A DNA stretch of 64,000 nt, from the NCBI GenBank assembly GCA_037893245.1, contig JBAIAA010000743.1, positions 496,001 through 560,000 of the forward strand. The letters run 5' to 3'. Both the position numbers and the translations under genes were made by a program. The DNA is from Crossaster papposus. Lineage: Eukaryota; Echinodermata; Asteroidea; Velatida; Solasteridae. Each line of letters starts with the position of its first letter. Position 1 is the stretch's first letter. The notes below the pieces were generated by a model. The model saw only the letters and a list, made by a program, of their open reading frames with translations. It was not told the DNA's origin and made no database searches. Below are positions 37,752 through 50,068 of this stretch, one piece after another.

Positions 37752-38636
37752 TTAAGCAGAGGTGCATTTACGGCACCCAGCAGTTACTGTTCTGTAGAGA
37801 ACCTTCCGGAATTCTTTGTTCTGCATGTGTAAGATTATTCCATCCAGCCAGAAAGTCATGTGGAAGATTGTCGTCGCGAACAACTCTAGATAGAACTGTA
37901 GATCGTCGCTCATAGGCACCTTTAACTGTATGAGCAATGAAACTGTGAGAAAAGGAGTCCAGCAAACAGACAGAAAGGTCAGTGTTATAGCCACAGTGGT
38001 GAAAGGTTTGGAGCTGATTCTGCGAGGTCCTACAGGGTTTTCCTGAGCAATGCGTCGAGCCTGTTTTCTTGCAATCGCCATGATGTGCAGGTATAACACC
38101 ACAATAGAAAGCAACACTAGTAAAATAGCTATCCCGATACTGTAGAACACAGCTGTTTTGTACTCGGGGTACACCAACATGTACAGCCAAATGAAACCCG
38201 ACAATGTAACAAGTACCCAACTGCAAATGATTGCCATCACTGCTCTGCGAAGAGTCATCAGTCGCGGGTAGTGCAGACAGTAGACAATGGCGAGGTACCG
38301 GTCGACAGTCAATAGCAGCAGCGACAAAAGGCACTCAAATAAAAAAACTGCTTTGAAAATAAATTTTGGAATGTACAGTCCATGGCATATCAAATATTTG
38401 CATATTATTTCCTGAGGCAAAATAACAAATAAGCCCATTCCAATATCGGAAATAGTGAGAGATGTCATAAAAGCTCTTGTAGGTGGTTGATGAATGGTAG
38501 TTATCTGACTGATAACAAGCAGGCATAGTGGATTCCATGTGAAAATCAGCACCAGATTCAGTGCAGCGGTTGCCATGGTAAAAGATGTTAGAACATTAAT
38601 TGTGTTCTCGTTAGACACATTAACAGGCGAATCCAT
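37752..38636 (-). CDS. Intronless class A GPCR, paralogue of the nested receptor
   Basis: 294 residues starting MDSPVNVSNE (possible N-glycosylation at NVS); an in-frame stop just upstream leaves this the only ATG start. Asp64 of helix 2, DRY at 112-114 and CWTP at 225-228 are canonical. Helix 7 NPxxY is DGIIL (265-269), followed by HMQNKEFRKVL. It shares long blocks with the 25.7-kb receptor: [26 protein letters not shown] and the helix 8 segment. It is less altered in its other motifs than that paralogue. It lies 3.6 kb past KIF15 on the opposite strand. Ligand unknown. Confidence 0.92.
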   Translation of the reverse strand: MDSPVNVSNENTINVLTSFTMATAALNLVLIFTWNPLCLLVISQITTIHQPPTRAFMTSLTISDIGMGLFVILPQEIICKYLICHGLYIPKFIFKAVFLFECLLSLLLLTVDRYLAIVYCLHYPRLMTLRRAVMAIICSWVLVTLSGFIWLYMLVYPEYKTAVFYSIGIAILLVLLSIVVLYLHIMAIARKQARRIAQENPVGPRRISSKPFTTVAITLTFLSVCWTPFLTVSLLIQLKVPMSDDLQFYLELFATTIFHMTFWLDGIILHMQNKEFRKVLYRTVTAGCRKCTSA

Positions 38637-38700
38637 GACTATGCTCGTCGAACTGCTTTTTGTGGTCTGAAGAAGCAATTATTCTGCCTTTGCTTTTTCC

Positions 38701-38712
38701 TGTTATATAAAC
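38701..38712 (-). promoter_or_regulatory. Possible TATA box of the 37.7-kb GPCR gene
   Basis: On the minus strand, GTTTATATAACA lies about 65 nt upstream of the start codon. That would leave a 5' UTR of roughly 35 nt. Position and match are the only evidence. Confidence 0.35.
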
Positions 38713-38920
38713 CTCATTAATATTTTTGCCCTTGACGATAACGACCCTAATTTATAATGCCCAATTTCTGCATGAGAGCGAGCATTTATAGGCATTTATA
38801 GGCCTAGCAAACAAAGATAAAAGGCGCGGCATTGCCGCGCATCGCCTGCTTCGTGGATGGGGGGACACTAGGGAGTAACGAATGCATTAAGGCATGATTG
38901 ACAATTAGAAGTGTGCATCA

Positions 38921-39017
38921 GTACCGACATGCATCCTGAGCCACGCCGAGCTTTTACGAGCTTTCTACCAATTCAAGAGCCCTAACCCTGCGTGGCTCAG
39001 GATGCAGAACCGAGTAC
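38921..39017. repeat. Long inverted repeat (possible hairpin)
   Basis: Left arm ATGCATCCTGAGCCACGC and right arm GCGTGGCTCAGGATGCA are inverted, with further pairing outside and about 43 nt between. The rest of 38.7-40.0 kb shows only scattered repeat fragments. Confidence 0.7.
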
Positions 39018-40079
39018 CTGATCGTTGATTGGGGTAAAGGCTAAATCCCTTACCATTTCTATTTACTAGAAAATGCAAATATGGGCCAATTAAATATTAA
39101 ATGCAAGGCTTACCCCTCACAATTTTTAATTGTCAAAATCACATTTTGGCCAAATTTCATTAATATGCAAGGCTATTGATGAGATATCCCTGTGGCTCAA
39201 TTTAATAGGCAACAGGCCCAGCTGTAGCCTTGATAATTAATGGAGATCAATGGTTCGAATTCGGCTCACCAAGCGCCCCCTATAGTTGGTCAATTTGCCT
39301 TAAAATTGTGATTTTCTTTTCGGAGAAAATTTATTTGCAAAGTGACATATAGGCCCTAAACATAAAGTTTAAGAAAGACCATGTACTATATGAATACATT
39401 TCCTTTTGTTTGCATTGACAACGCCCTTTCACATTGTTTTTATAATATTGCGACAATTGCGCGCTCCAGTTCAGTTGCGCCATGGTTGCGCACACTGGGG
39501 ATGCTCCTAATTCAAAATGTAAATTTAATCAATGAATTACTCGACGTTGGCCGATTTGTGTGTGTGGGATGTTTTATTCGAAGACTCGTAACAAATTAAA
39601 GAATCTTTGCTTGATCGCTTGGCGCTGCTGCTGGGACTGTCCGCGAAGTACAGGTTAGCACCACCCCTATCATTCAGTGATTAGCATAATACTGTGGACC
39701 GTCAAAACAGTATGCATTTCCCATTAATAATCCAATTTTAAAAATGCCACCTGTCTGCATGATTTTACTACCTGTACTAAGAAATGTTTGCGCAAGTTGT
39801 CACGTACATGTAGATAGTATAGAGCGCAGGAAGCAAATCGGCTTTTTACCGTGCGAGGCGCCCTTCCTCATCGTGAGTTCACTTTTTTCCTATCTTGGCC
39901 GCCCGTCCATATTTCTCTGTTTAGGTGAGCCTACTTGTTTCTTAAATATAACATTTACCCTTGTTTTTCTTATCTTTAGTTAATTTGTAATCTTCGGATT
40001 GTCGTTGTGAAGTTGTTTGGCTCATTTGACGATGCTAGGAAGCTAGGATGCTAGGAGTGCGACGCGACGCCGGCTCACG

Positions 40080-40252
40080 ACTGGAAGACGAACTGACTCC
40101 AGCTAGTGGGACCACTGGACCGGGCACAGCAGCAGCCACCGCAGGGCCGTCTCAAGGCAAAACAATGCAACTGCAAGTTGTGCCGGAGTGAGTTCGACCA
40201 AGCTCCTGGACCTGGACTAAGTTGGGAAAACGAGTCGCATCATCAACCTCGG
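40080..40252 (+). other. Possible exon of an unassigned transcript
   Basis: A GC-rich island in A/T-rich surroundings ending at CCTCGG followed by GTGAGT. One frame is open and includes CNCKLCRSEF, but no family was recognised and no partner exon was found. It could equally be a 5' UTR exon or chance. Confidence 0.25.
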
Positions 40253-40369
40253 GTGAGTCTGAGGTTCAGGCATTGCCTGCCAATAGCCTACCATGAATAT
40301 GGTTGTGTCTGGACTAATTCCTTACAATTTTGTTTTCTAGAAAAATCTAATTTTGGCCAATTTTAATTA

Positions 40370-41045
40370 AAATGCAAGGCTAACTATAAACTCCTTGCAA
40401 GGGGTTAGTTAGGCTCGCATTTTTATCCAAATTTTCAAAAATGTGACTTTTTAAATTGTAAGGGGTTAGCCTTGGTTTTTGACCAAATATTAAGCCAATA
40501 TTAGACTTTTTAAATTGTAAGGGGCTACTAGCCTTGCATTTTAATCCAAATTAGCCAAACTTTGAGATTTTAAATATAATTCGTTGTCAAGTGTTTGTTT
40601 TTTTGTTTTTTTAAATTAGCCAATTGTAGAAATATTAGACTTTATAAATTTTAAGGGGTTAGCCTTCCTGTTGATGCAAATTAGCCAAACTTTGAGATGT
40701 TAAATTGAATCCTTTGTCAAGTGTTAGCCTTTTTGGGGGTCAAAATAGGCCAATATTAGGCTTTTTAAGTTGTAAGGGGTTACCCTTGCTTTTTGTGAAA
40801 ATTAGTAAATTTTAGACGGTTGAAATTGTAAGTGGTTAGCCTTGCTTTTTTTACAAAATAGGCCAATATTAGACTTTTTAAAATTTGTCAAAATAAATTC
40901 TAATGGTATGGGGTTAACCTTGCAATTTCTTGCAAAACCTTGTAATTTCGATGTTGCATTGACCTGGGAAAACAGCATAAAGGGATCAGCCTAAATTTTA
41001 AAATGTAGTAATAAACAAGCAGCACTGAATCACTATTCACGTCAC
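40370..41045 (+). repeat. Degenerate tandem repeat, about 60-80-nt units
   Basis: Recurring AAATTGTAAGGGGTTAGCCT and GCCAATATTAGACTTTTTAA in loosely spaced units. The array and its right flank (AATAAACAAGCAGCACTGA) recur at 62540-62775. Confidence 0.75.
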
Positions 41046-41069
41046 CTGTACTGGAGACTGCCAATTAAC

Positions 41070-41215
41070 ATAGGGTAAGACAGCTCAGTAATTGATAGCG
41101 CACCAGTACGTACAATTACCAGGTGGTAGCAGTTTAAATCCTGCTCTTGTCAGTCTTCTTTATTAGCTTCTGAAAAGTACCTAGTCAATTTCCCTTGATG
41201 ACAATGTTCACACTA
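41070..41215 (+). mobile_element. tRNA-derived SINE fragment
   Basis: GACAGCTCAGTAATTGATAG head and AGTTTAAATCCTGCTC in the box B position; shares ACCTAGTCAATTTCCC with the 20.5-kb SINE. Confidence 0.55.
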
Positions 41216-41354
41216 TATTTTCAGTAGGAAGTCTTGTGTTAACATGGTTGGTTGGTGGTGGTTAATGGCACTTCTGTCAATCTTTGTGCCCTTTGTGCCA
41301 GTTACTGTAGTCTTGCTATCCAGTAGAGAACTTGTCAAACTACGTCCTTTTGTT

Positions 41355-41715
41355 CTTGCTCTTGCTCTTGCTCTTGCTCTTGCTCTTGCTCTTGCTCTTG
41401 CTCTTGCTCTTGCTCTTGCTCTTGCTCTTGCTCTTGCTCTTGCTCTTCCTCTTGGCCAGTCTTCCTCTTCCTCTTGGCCAGTCTTCCTCCTCTTTGCCAG
41501 TCTTCCTCTTCCTCTTTGCCAGTCTTCCTCTTCCTCTTTGCCAGTCTTCCTCTTCCTCTTTGCCAGTATTCCTCTTCCTCTTCCTCTTCTTCTTTGCAAG
41601 TCTTCTTCTTCTTCCTCTTCCTCTTTGCCAGTCTTCCTCTTCCTCTTTGCCAGTCTTCCTCTTCTTTTTTGCCAGTCTTCCTTTTCCTCATCCTCTTCCT
41701 CTTCCTTTTTGCCAG
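41355..41715 (+). repeat. Hexamer microsatellite and derived longer repeat
   Basis: (CTTGCT)n for about 90 nt, then an 18-24-nt unit, CTTCCTCTTTGCCAGT, for about 260 nt. Open frames on both strands are repeat artefacts. Confidence 0.9.
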
Positions 41716-41769
41716 CGTTGGAGATTCTATGTGTTCATGTGGGTGAAGATGGTGGGTTGTATATTTTTT

Positions 41770-44700
41770 AAGGTAGATACTTTATAATTATTGCATTACA
41801 ATTGCCATGTTTGTTTGAGGTGGTTTTTAAGATGATGTTTAGGTTATTTAATTGTGAGGGGTAATTTATAGTCAATATTAGTTTTCGTGGTGGCTTTTTT
41901 TAGCAATCTGGTCTCCTTTTTAATTTCCATAAATACCGCAATGTCCTGGTATCCATTCCAAAGTGACTCTATTAGGTTGGTTTTGAATGCTTATCAGGAT
42001 GTGTCTAATGTCACATACCATTTTATTGCTTGAAATAGGGTGTGAGATGGCTTGAATTGCACTTAAACAGTCTGTAAATATGCAGGTGTACATGGGCTGA
42101 ACATCTTAAATTCATTCTACAGCTAACCAAATAGCAAAGAGTTCCGCTGTAAAAATAGAAGCCTCATTGTTTAGTTGGAGTAACTGAATTGAGGAATATA
42201 GATTCCACATCCAACTGTGTTAGTAGTAGCTAGGGTTAAGTGATCCGTCAGTGTAGATGTGGAGTGAGTTTCCCCACTGGGTATGTTTCCGCAGCAATGA
42301 TGCCCTTTTTATTTATGTCCAATATGTGTTTAATGCGATTGAAGATTTCGGCTGATTTTGTGGAATGCCAGTAGGAAAAAGGGTTCTGTAATGGGAAAAT
42401 GTTGAAGTAAGGTTGACTGGATCTAGCTTCAAAAGGTATGTGATGCAGACTATTTTTCCCTTTTTCAGCCAAATAAAGTTTCTGCCAGCTGTTTGGACAT
42501 ACATGTACTTGTTGGGGTGAGAATCGTGCATGCTGAGTTTAATATTGTAGAGATTGCAGAGAAATCTGCGACGAAAACGTAGTGGGGGTTTACCACACTC
42601 TACTTGTAGTTTCTGGCACAAAGTTCCGTAGAGTGCTCCTAAGCATATTTTTAGAGCCTGGTATTGTATGCTGTCTAGTTTCTGTTCATGTACCATGGCT
42701 GCTGAATTGAAGGCTTCACATATCTAATCCAGAATTGGTTTGCTGAGTGTTTTGTATAGTTGATAGAGAATACAGCATAGATAATCTGCTCCCCCAGTCC
42801 TTTCCGCTAACGCATCTCAAGATATTGAGTTTGGATTTGCATCTGTTGACAATATAATTAATATGGTCCTTCAAGTTAAGTTTGTTGTCAAAACTAATAC
42901 CCAGAAATTTAGCTGACTTCTGGACTTTAATATCAGTATTATTTATCTGAAAGCTACAGGAAACGTTGTGTTTTTGTGTAAAGAGAGCCGCAAAGATGTT
43001 TAGAATGGATATTTTAAAGCCCCATTTATTGCACCAGGCAGAAATATCATTTAGATTTTGTTGGATTTTTATGTTGATAAAGTTATGTTTCTATTAGACT
43101 TCCAAATAACGATATGGTCGGCATATTGGGAGATGTTGATTCCGTTTATGACTTCAGAAAGATCGTTGATAGCTATGTTAAAAAGAATCGGACTGATGAC
43201 ACTTCCTTGGGGAACGCCAATATTGACATTGTGCGAGTCTGAGTAGGTACCATAAATAATCACTTGAATTTTTCTATTGGAAAGGAAATCATCAATCCAT
43301 TTAGTAATACGGTACATCCATATATTCCAAGAGATTCAAGTTTGATGATTATGTCTTTTGGCCATACCATGTCGAATGCCTTTTCAAGGTCTAAAAAGAC
43401 AGCAAGTGTGCTTTTCTTGACCAGAGGGACTTTTGCCAGGTTTTAAAATAGGGACGAGAGTGGGTTCCTTCCATGTGCTTTGACATTGAGAAGTGTTGCA
43501 TATTATGTTAAAAATAATGAGAAGAAAGCCACAGGCTTTCAGAGGGATATGTTTAATGATATTATTACAAATATTATCTTTATCAGGAGAGGTACACTTT
43601 GCTGAATTGATGGCTTCTTCAAGTTCTGATATGTCTCTTCAGCATTGCAACAACATGTAGTTGTGTTTGGTTCAGTAATGAAACTAGTATCACAGGCAGT
43701 TTGAAAAGTATCACAGTTAGGTTTTTTTTATAGGCCAGTGAGGGATATGTTTATGTGGCGAATGAACACATTTTTTTATTTGATTCTAAAATAATCGGAT
43801 GATGATCGCTGCCCCGTGTGTTTTTCGAAATATTTCAATTGTAAATAACTGCTATGTCAGTAGTGGTAAGAGTAATATCAATGCAGGTGATGGTACCATT
43901 AGAGGTATTAATTCTTGTCCCATCTCCATTATTTATGCAGCCAAGATGATGTTTGTCTATTAGATTTTCGATGGCATGGCCATTTGTATCCACCTTCTTG
44001 CTTCCCCAAAGGGGATTATGGCTGTTGAAGTCTCCACAAATAATAGTATTTTTACCAATATGATTATCAATGTCTATAAAGTTGTCTTCTTTCAGGGTAA
44101 TACAAGGATTATAGGCATTGATAATATTTAATTAACTCTTATCAGAAACATAAATGTCCATTATTTGATAATGACTAGGAAAACAAGTCTACAATGTTGT
44201 CGACGGTGAGATCTTTTCCAGTAAAAATGGCACATCCCCCGCCAGTATTTTTATTTTCTGGTTGTCTGTCACTACGGAAAATATTGTATCCAGGGAGATA
44301 GAAGTTTTTCTCTTACTTGAGCAAAGTTTCTTGGATGGATATGATGTCAGGTTTATTATCCCAGTTATTTATAGCAGGTTTTAATTCATTTCCATGTGCA
44401 ATAAGAGATTAGGCATTCCATTGTAAAATGATGACCATATAAAAATAATATTCATGATTACGTTTGTTTATTTTCTCCTTTTGAGTGATTGGAAGTTTTT
44501 GGTGTTTCAGTTTGTGAGCTGTGTGAGGTGGGTTAGGGTTAGGGTTAGGGTTAGGTTTGGCTTTTGTTTTGGATTGAGAAAAGTCTAGTTTGTCGAACAG
44601 GCTTATCAAAAGATTGCGAAGATTTATTTTGTCTGCTCTGTTTATCTTTGATCTTGTGAGTCTTAGTTAACTGATGGTATAAGTGTTTGACTAGGGTATT

Positions 44701-45260
44701 TATTTCTGATTCTCTATTTTTCTTATTTTTACCGTGTACCGATAAGCAATTCTGTCAGGGATTTGTGAGCTTGTAAATAAGTTGAGGTTGGTTCAGTTTG
44801 GCAGGCAACTGGAACTTTATCAGTTTGGGTGGATGCATCTACTGGTATTTTATTAGCAGAAGACATGTTTTATTTTCTTTGTACATCATTTACGGCTTGA
44901 GAAGTTGGTGGGATTGTCCAATTTCTTCTTTCAGGCCAGATTTGAGTTTGTTTAGGTGTTAACATGTATCCCTAGGTTTTTCAGCATGGACAGTGATATT
45001 TGTGCTTATAGATTTGGCAGCTTCAGCATAAGATATGTTGTAAGTGACGCTTACTTCTTATATCTTCTTAAATGCTGGTCCCGAACACAGTGAAAAAAAC
45101 CAGTTTCCATCAGCAGGCACATCTCGGTGAACAGACATCCTCAATGTACGGATATTCTGCTGCAATCGGTTGAAAAAAAAACTGGTTCTAAATCCTCTTA
45201 CTACAGTCTGTTGTTTGCTTGAAAGTAGCTTTGCTTTTCCCAGGTCACAATCTGAAATTG
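41770..45260 (-). mobile_element. Decayed I-group LINE with EN, RT and RNase H
   Basis: Read on the minus strand from 45.26 kb, an ORF1-like remnant comes first. The endonuclease follows, with DFNSHNPLWGS at about 44003-44038 and GSDHHPI at about 43791-43818. Reverse transcriptase has FLDLEKAFDMVW near 43400, then GVPQGSVISPILFN and YADH near 43100-43230. The thumb region LDSIQYQALK is near 42670. RNase H has IYTDGS near 42250 and LEWIPGHCG near 41950. The EN-RT-RNase H order is that of the I superfamily. Many stops and frameshifts, and YADD reads YADH, so it is inactive. The exact ends were not determined. Confidence 0.85.
44531..44555 (+). repeat. Short interstitial TTAGGG array
   Basis: Four TTAGGG-type units inside the LINE ORF1 remnant. 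Too short for a telomere. On the minus strand it reads as Pro-Asn repeats. Confidence 0.85.
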
Positions 45261-45529
45261 AAAAAAAAGCGAATGGTTAACATAAAGATGTTTGTCAATG
45301 TGTAGAAGGAAAAAATCATGTGACTATTTGTGAACACTGCATAATGCCTAATGTTGTAGAGGAACACTCTTATGAAAACCTTCTTTGCAATTTGACACTT
45401 GATTGATAAGGGCATGTTTTGTTAAAAAAGAATTAGCAGAACTTGCAAACTGCTTTTAATATCAGACAAGTGGGTGTGACAGATGAATCATTTTCCTTTA
45501 CTTGTTGTACTTACCTTTCTCATTTTGCA

Positions 45530-45885
45530 GATATCAAAAATATTTACTACTGAATTCTTAAGAAATATCTGACTCATTTGAAATTAAATAATGATTCTAG
45601 GCATCCAGCAAAATGATTGTGCTAGATATCCTGTAATTATTCCGAGAAGTAGAATTTTATAAATAAAAATGTGCGATTGCCAAAAACCAAGATAACATAA
45701 GAATTACTGCCCAATGCTGGTTGAAAACAAACGCTGTTTTTTGTGCTGTTCTCGGCATCCATAATTGTCAAACTTTAGACAGGTCAGTTGAATGATATTT
45801 ACTGTAGACTACAACGCCCCAAATCTACCCATTAATGATAATTCAAGCAATTACCAATGGTGTATTGTACCTTTAAAGAAAATAG
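45530..45885. mobile_element. R2 MITE copy
   Basis: Shares GCAGATATCAAAAATATTTA and right end AATGGTGTATTGTACCTTTAAA with other R2 copies. Confidence 0.75.
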
Positions 45886-45996
45886 TTGTTTACAAAAGTT
45901 TACTTGGGTTATTCCATTAGTTCCGCCCCCCCCCCCCCCCTCTCCCTTTTTAGCTATGAGTTGTTCTTCCTCCTAAATACCTTTCAATTGTTTTCA

Positions 45997-46243
45997 TGAC
46001 CCGGGTTGGAATCCGGCCTGGGCCAATATGTGGATTGGGTTTTCAGTCCCTGCCTGACTCCGTGGGTTTTTCCCCCAGGATATTCTTTTGGGGTTTTCCT
46101 CCCACCTCTAAAACTGTAACTTCTTCACATTAATTGTTGAATAAAATAAAAAATTGTTGAATGAAATTTGTTCCCGCCGTGAATAAGGCCATTGATGCTG
46201 GTACGGTGTTAAACCCTAAAAACTCACTCACTCACTCACTCAA
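45997..46243 (+). mobile_element. SINE fragment followed by a retroelement ACTC tail
   Basis: 45997-46135 matches the 4.2-kb SINE from box B onward. 46170-46243 matches the 3' end of the 17.7- and 28.1-kb elements. Confidence 0.7.
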
Positions 46244-46690
46244 TTGTTTTCTGTATTATGTCCTGTGAGTGTTTCACATAGTTTCTTTACTTTTGTACAC
46301 CTTTACCTATTGAGTGGATGATCAATAGGTATAGCTTGACCCAGGCTGCATACATATTACAGACTTGTTTCTTTATTCTTAGTATTGTCTGTACATTGTT
46401 AGATTTAGTTAATTGTTAGGGACTTAGGGTTATATAACGTGGTTTTCGGAAAGCCACTTAGATAGTTATTGTGTAAGATACTTATTCTTAGAATGATCAG
46501 TGTTGTTTGTAGATTGGAAGAGAGAAGACTTGTGCTGTGGGTAGCCATTTCGCTGGTTGGTTCTTTTTTTTGAAGTCTGTGCTTCAGCCAACACACTTTC
46601 TGGTGTTGGAGCCGATTTGTATTATATTTTTATAAACAAAACTAGGTTGACGAAAGTCATCAAGGCAGACAATAATTGTCATATTCCAGT

Positions 46691-47967
46691 ATTGGCTTTC
46701 AACAGCGAGTGGCACACATACCCAACCTGCAGGAGATGCCTTTAGAAGAACACTCGTAAGTTATTGTTTTTGTTAATTCATTTGCGTATATTGTTATCAT
46801 TGATGTGCACCTTGTATCTCGGTTGTATTGAAGTGGTCAAGTTTAATTACTTTGTGTTAAGAACCTGAAAATAAATTTGTTTGATCAAACATTTTGTTAT
46901 CTGGAAACATTTCCGATATAAGGCATATATTGTATCTAAGTTTTGGGTTTATTTGTGTGACCATGCAGTCGACCCAGTTGGGTCACTTGGTCCCTCCACT
47001 CCTCTTTCCCCATACCTAATCATCTTTCTTATTCTGTTATTAAATGAGTGTGACAAATTAAACAACTTGTTTCCCAATAACTTGCAATTCTTCAACTTTA
47101 CATATCTTGAATACCTGTAGTTAAAACTGTTAAAAGTATTCATCCTGCATGGCATTCCTCCAAGAATATGCAGTCATGCCATGTCTAGCGCCCTCTGTTG
47201 CATTAATTTAGATTTAGCATTCACCGTGCATGTTGTTGTCAAAGTATGCAGCTATGCGTGCCTCCATGGAAGCGAGTTGATAATAGGCTCTTGTTGCTGC
47301 CCTGTATTCTCTTAATGACACGTGAAGATTTAGAATTCTTCCACCCCGCCTTGTTGGGTATGGGCAGGTAGCATTTTGAAGTCACTCTGCTTCCGAGCTC
47401 CTATGCGTAGGCAACACAGTTTGTATGCTACTCGTAGCTGATGTTGCCGCTGCACGTGGATGATATCTGTAATTTGACCCTTTTCATGTACATATAAACG
47501 ATGGACAGAGGCCGCGTGGACGCTGCATAGTACAATCTGATGTACCTTCTGCATTCCAACGCTAACCTTGTAGCTGAATCATAGCTGAACGTTACGCGCA
47601 TCCTCCCCCGCTTTTATAGTTGATAACATCATTTACTGTCGTTAAACTTGTATATAGAATAAATTTAAATATGTTTGAAACTAGGCTGAAGTTGCCCTCG
47701 AAAAACAACTGTATATTGTACCAATGGTTCTTGTGCCGCCACATCCCTGTTCCTCTAAGTTTATTTGATATTTTCTTTGATATTAACCCCATTTTGTTAC
47801 ATTTGTATTGCTGTGTAGATGGCCGGAAGCTCTGTGGTGATTCTGATGGTCCACTTGACATTGGGTTCTTTGGCATACCAGCACTACGGAAGCCGCTAGA
47901 TGCAGGGGATGGACTGCTCGCTCAATCGTCCACTCACAAGGGACCGAGAGCTCACAAGAGACGATAA
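46691..47967 (+). other. Unassigned exon-like segments before an AATAAA
   Basis: 46691-46756 has an ATATTCCAG acceptor and GTAAGT donor. 47819-47967 follows GTGTAG and has an open frame (GRKLCGDSDGPLDIGFFG) to TAA, with AATAAA at about 48027. The phases of the two segments do not join in an open frame, and no homology is recognised. They could belong to a non-coding transcript. The minus-strand 74-codon frame at 47330-47554 is also unrecognised. Confidence 0.25.
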
Positions 47968-48726
47968 ATTGCCCACTTCTAAAAAGGACCAACACCACAG
48001 TGTTTAGAGTTAATTATATACTTGTGAATAAAATGTAATTTGTTTAATATAGTAAAGAAACTTGGTTAATACTTCATATTTAATTGGAATGTTTTTCATA
48101 TTAAGAATAAGATTACTATGAAATTAACTTTAATTAACCTGTTATACCTCACAAAATTGTCTACCTTAAAAAATTTTCCCAAGTGTGAAGGAATAATTGT
48201 ACATAATTGAAAGTTCCAGGTGCATTTAAAACTATATATTGCGTTGGGGGATGGGGATGATGTAATGTTAAACATGATTTGTTTTGCCCTTCCTGACATG
48301 GTGTGTGGCATTGTATAAGAGTTGCAATCAAGTTGGAGTGAAATGTCTGAAATGTATAGTTTCATCCAGTTGTTATTCTGAACCACAAATCACCCTAAAG
48401 AGATTAAGCGTGGTGTTATTGTAAACTAGTTATCTTAAAGTTGTTGATTGTAAACAATAATTATAGTGTGTTTCCGCCAACATTTATAATGTCGAAATGT
48501 AAGTTTTTTTTGAAAGGGTGTAAAAATGGTCACCTGCACAGCATGGAAACAATTTTGTTAATTATTTAAAGACACCTTGTATACGTTATTTAACTGGCTC
48601 TATTTATTGTACACAGTGAAACTTAGTTTATGTAAAACATTTTTGTGTGTATCAATTTATGGTGAAGATTGTTGTAGATATTTAGCACATAAAGATGTTT
48701 GCTGTAGGCCTATTGTGGTTCTTTCT

Positions 48727-49155
48727 TTCCCTCCCTTCTCCTAACTCCCGAACCCTTAAATGCCCTCTTGGTCTCCCTGTACCCCCTTCCCCCTACCCTT
48801 CCACCCCTCTTGCCACCCCTTACCCCCTGCCTACTCCCCCCTCCCTTCCCCTTATCCATGCCTTCCTCCCCTCTCTACCGCCCTTTCCCTCCCACCCCCT
48901 TTTCTACCCACTCCCTCCTCCCCCCACCACCCCTCCTACACACTCGCCCCCTACCCACTCCCCTTCCCTTATCCACCCTACCCACCCCCCTTACCTACAC
49001 CTACTCTACCACCTTACCCCCTCCCCTTCCTACTCCCTACCCACCCACCCTTTCCCTTCCTTACCCCTCCCCTTCCCTCCCCCTACCCACCCACCCTTCC
49101 TACCCCACCCCCTTATCCACCCTACCCACCCCACCCTACCCACCCCAACCCCTCT
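48727..49155 (+). repeat. 430-nt C/T/A tract, C-rich
   Basis: Almost G-free: mostly CCCT, CCAC and CCTTCC words. The complementary strand is correspondingly G-rich. Three overlapping Pro/Leu/Thr-rich frames here are composition artefacts. Confidence 0.9.
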
Positions 49156-50068
49156 GATGATTTGTGATAAAGAATTTAATGAAGCAACTAATAAAGAGTT
49201 GAGATACAATGGAAATAGAGTTTTTAATTTTAATAAATTGTTCTTTGTGTTGTCAATTGGTTTGGGTGAATTTCTCAATAAACAGTTTGTTGTTAATACA
49301 TTGAGTGAGTTATGTGAAGAGCCAATTGTTTTTATTAGGATCATTAGCTTTAAGTAAGATCGCTTTAAGATCACATTACTGCTGCAACAAAGGTGACAAA
49401 TGTCATCTTCCCCCCCAAACACCTAATTTGTTTTTAATGATTCTTATATTTCTGTACCCCCATTTCATTACGAAATGAATAATTATAGATAAATTACCCC
49501 CTATGCTGAAATGAGTTTATTGTAATAAAAAAACCACCCATGTTTATGGTGTAAATTGAGTATTTTCTTTGTATTTCAGTTTTTTTCTGATAGGTCTCAT
49601 TGGTTTTGTACATGAATATCAATCAAGGATATCCCTTATTTACATGATAAAGAAACCCACACACTCTGCAACTTTTATTTGAAGATGTCACATAATGCAA
49701 TACCTATTAGGTTGACATGTTTGGCATTTTTTTTTTAATTAAAACCTCCCCAGTAATATTCAATATGTTTAATATTTGGGGGGGGGGGGGAGGTAGGGAG
49801 ACAAAAAAAGATAATATGGACCCATTATTGGTAGATATGTTTAATAGTTCTCTGAAACCACATCCCCTAGGTGTTTTTTTTTATTAAACCACCCAAAAAT
49901 TTAAAATAAAAGACACAAGAAAAAACACATTTTTGGATTGATCACATGCAGCAATTTGTTTAATAATTTAGTGCTTGTAAAAAAAAAAAAAATTGTGGTC
50001 CGGCTTTTTTTTTTGGAGATAGTTTATTTCAGCTGCTCCTATATTTAAAAAGGAAATTTTTTTGAATA

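Noticed and set aside
41213..41787. Several Leu/Ser- or Arg/Lys/Glu-rich open frames on both strands
   Set aside because: Produced by the CTTGCT and CTTCCT repeats.
48695..49422. Pro-rich frames of 129-220 codons
   Set aside because: All arise from the G-free pyrimidine tract; no family similarity and no codon structure.
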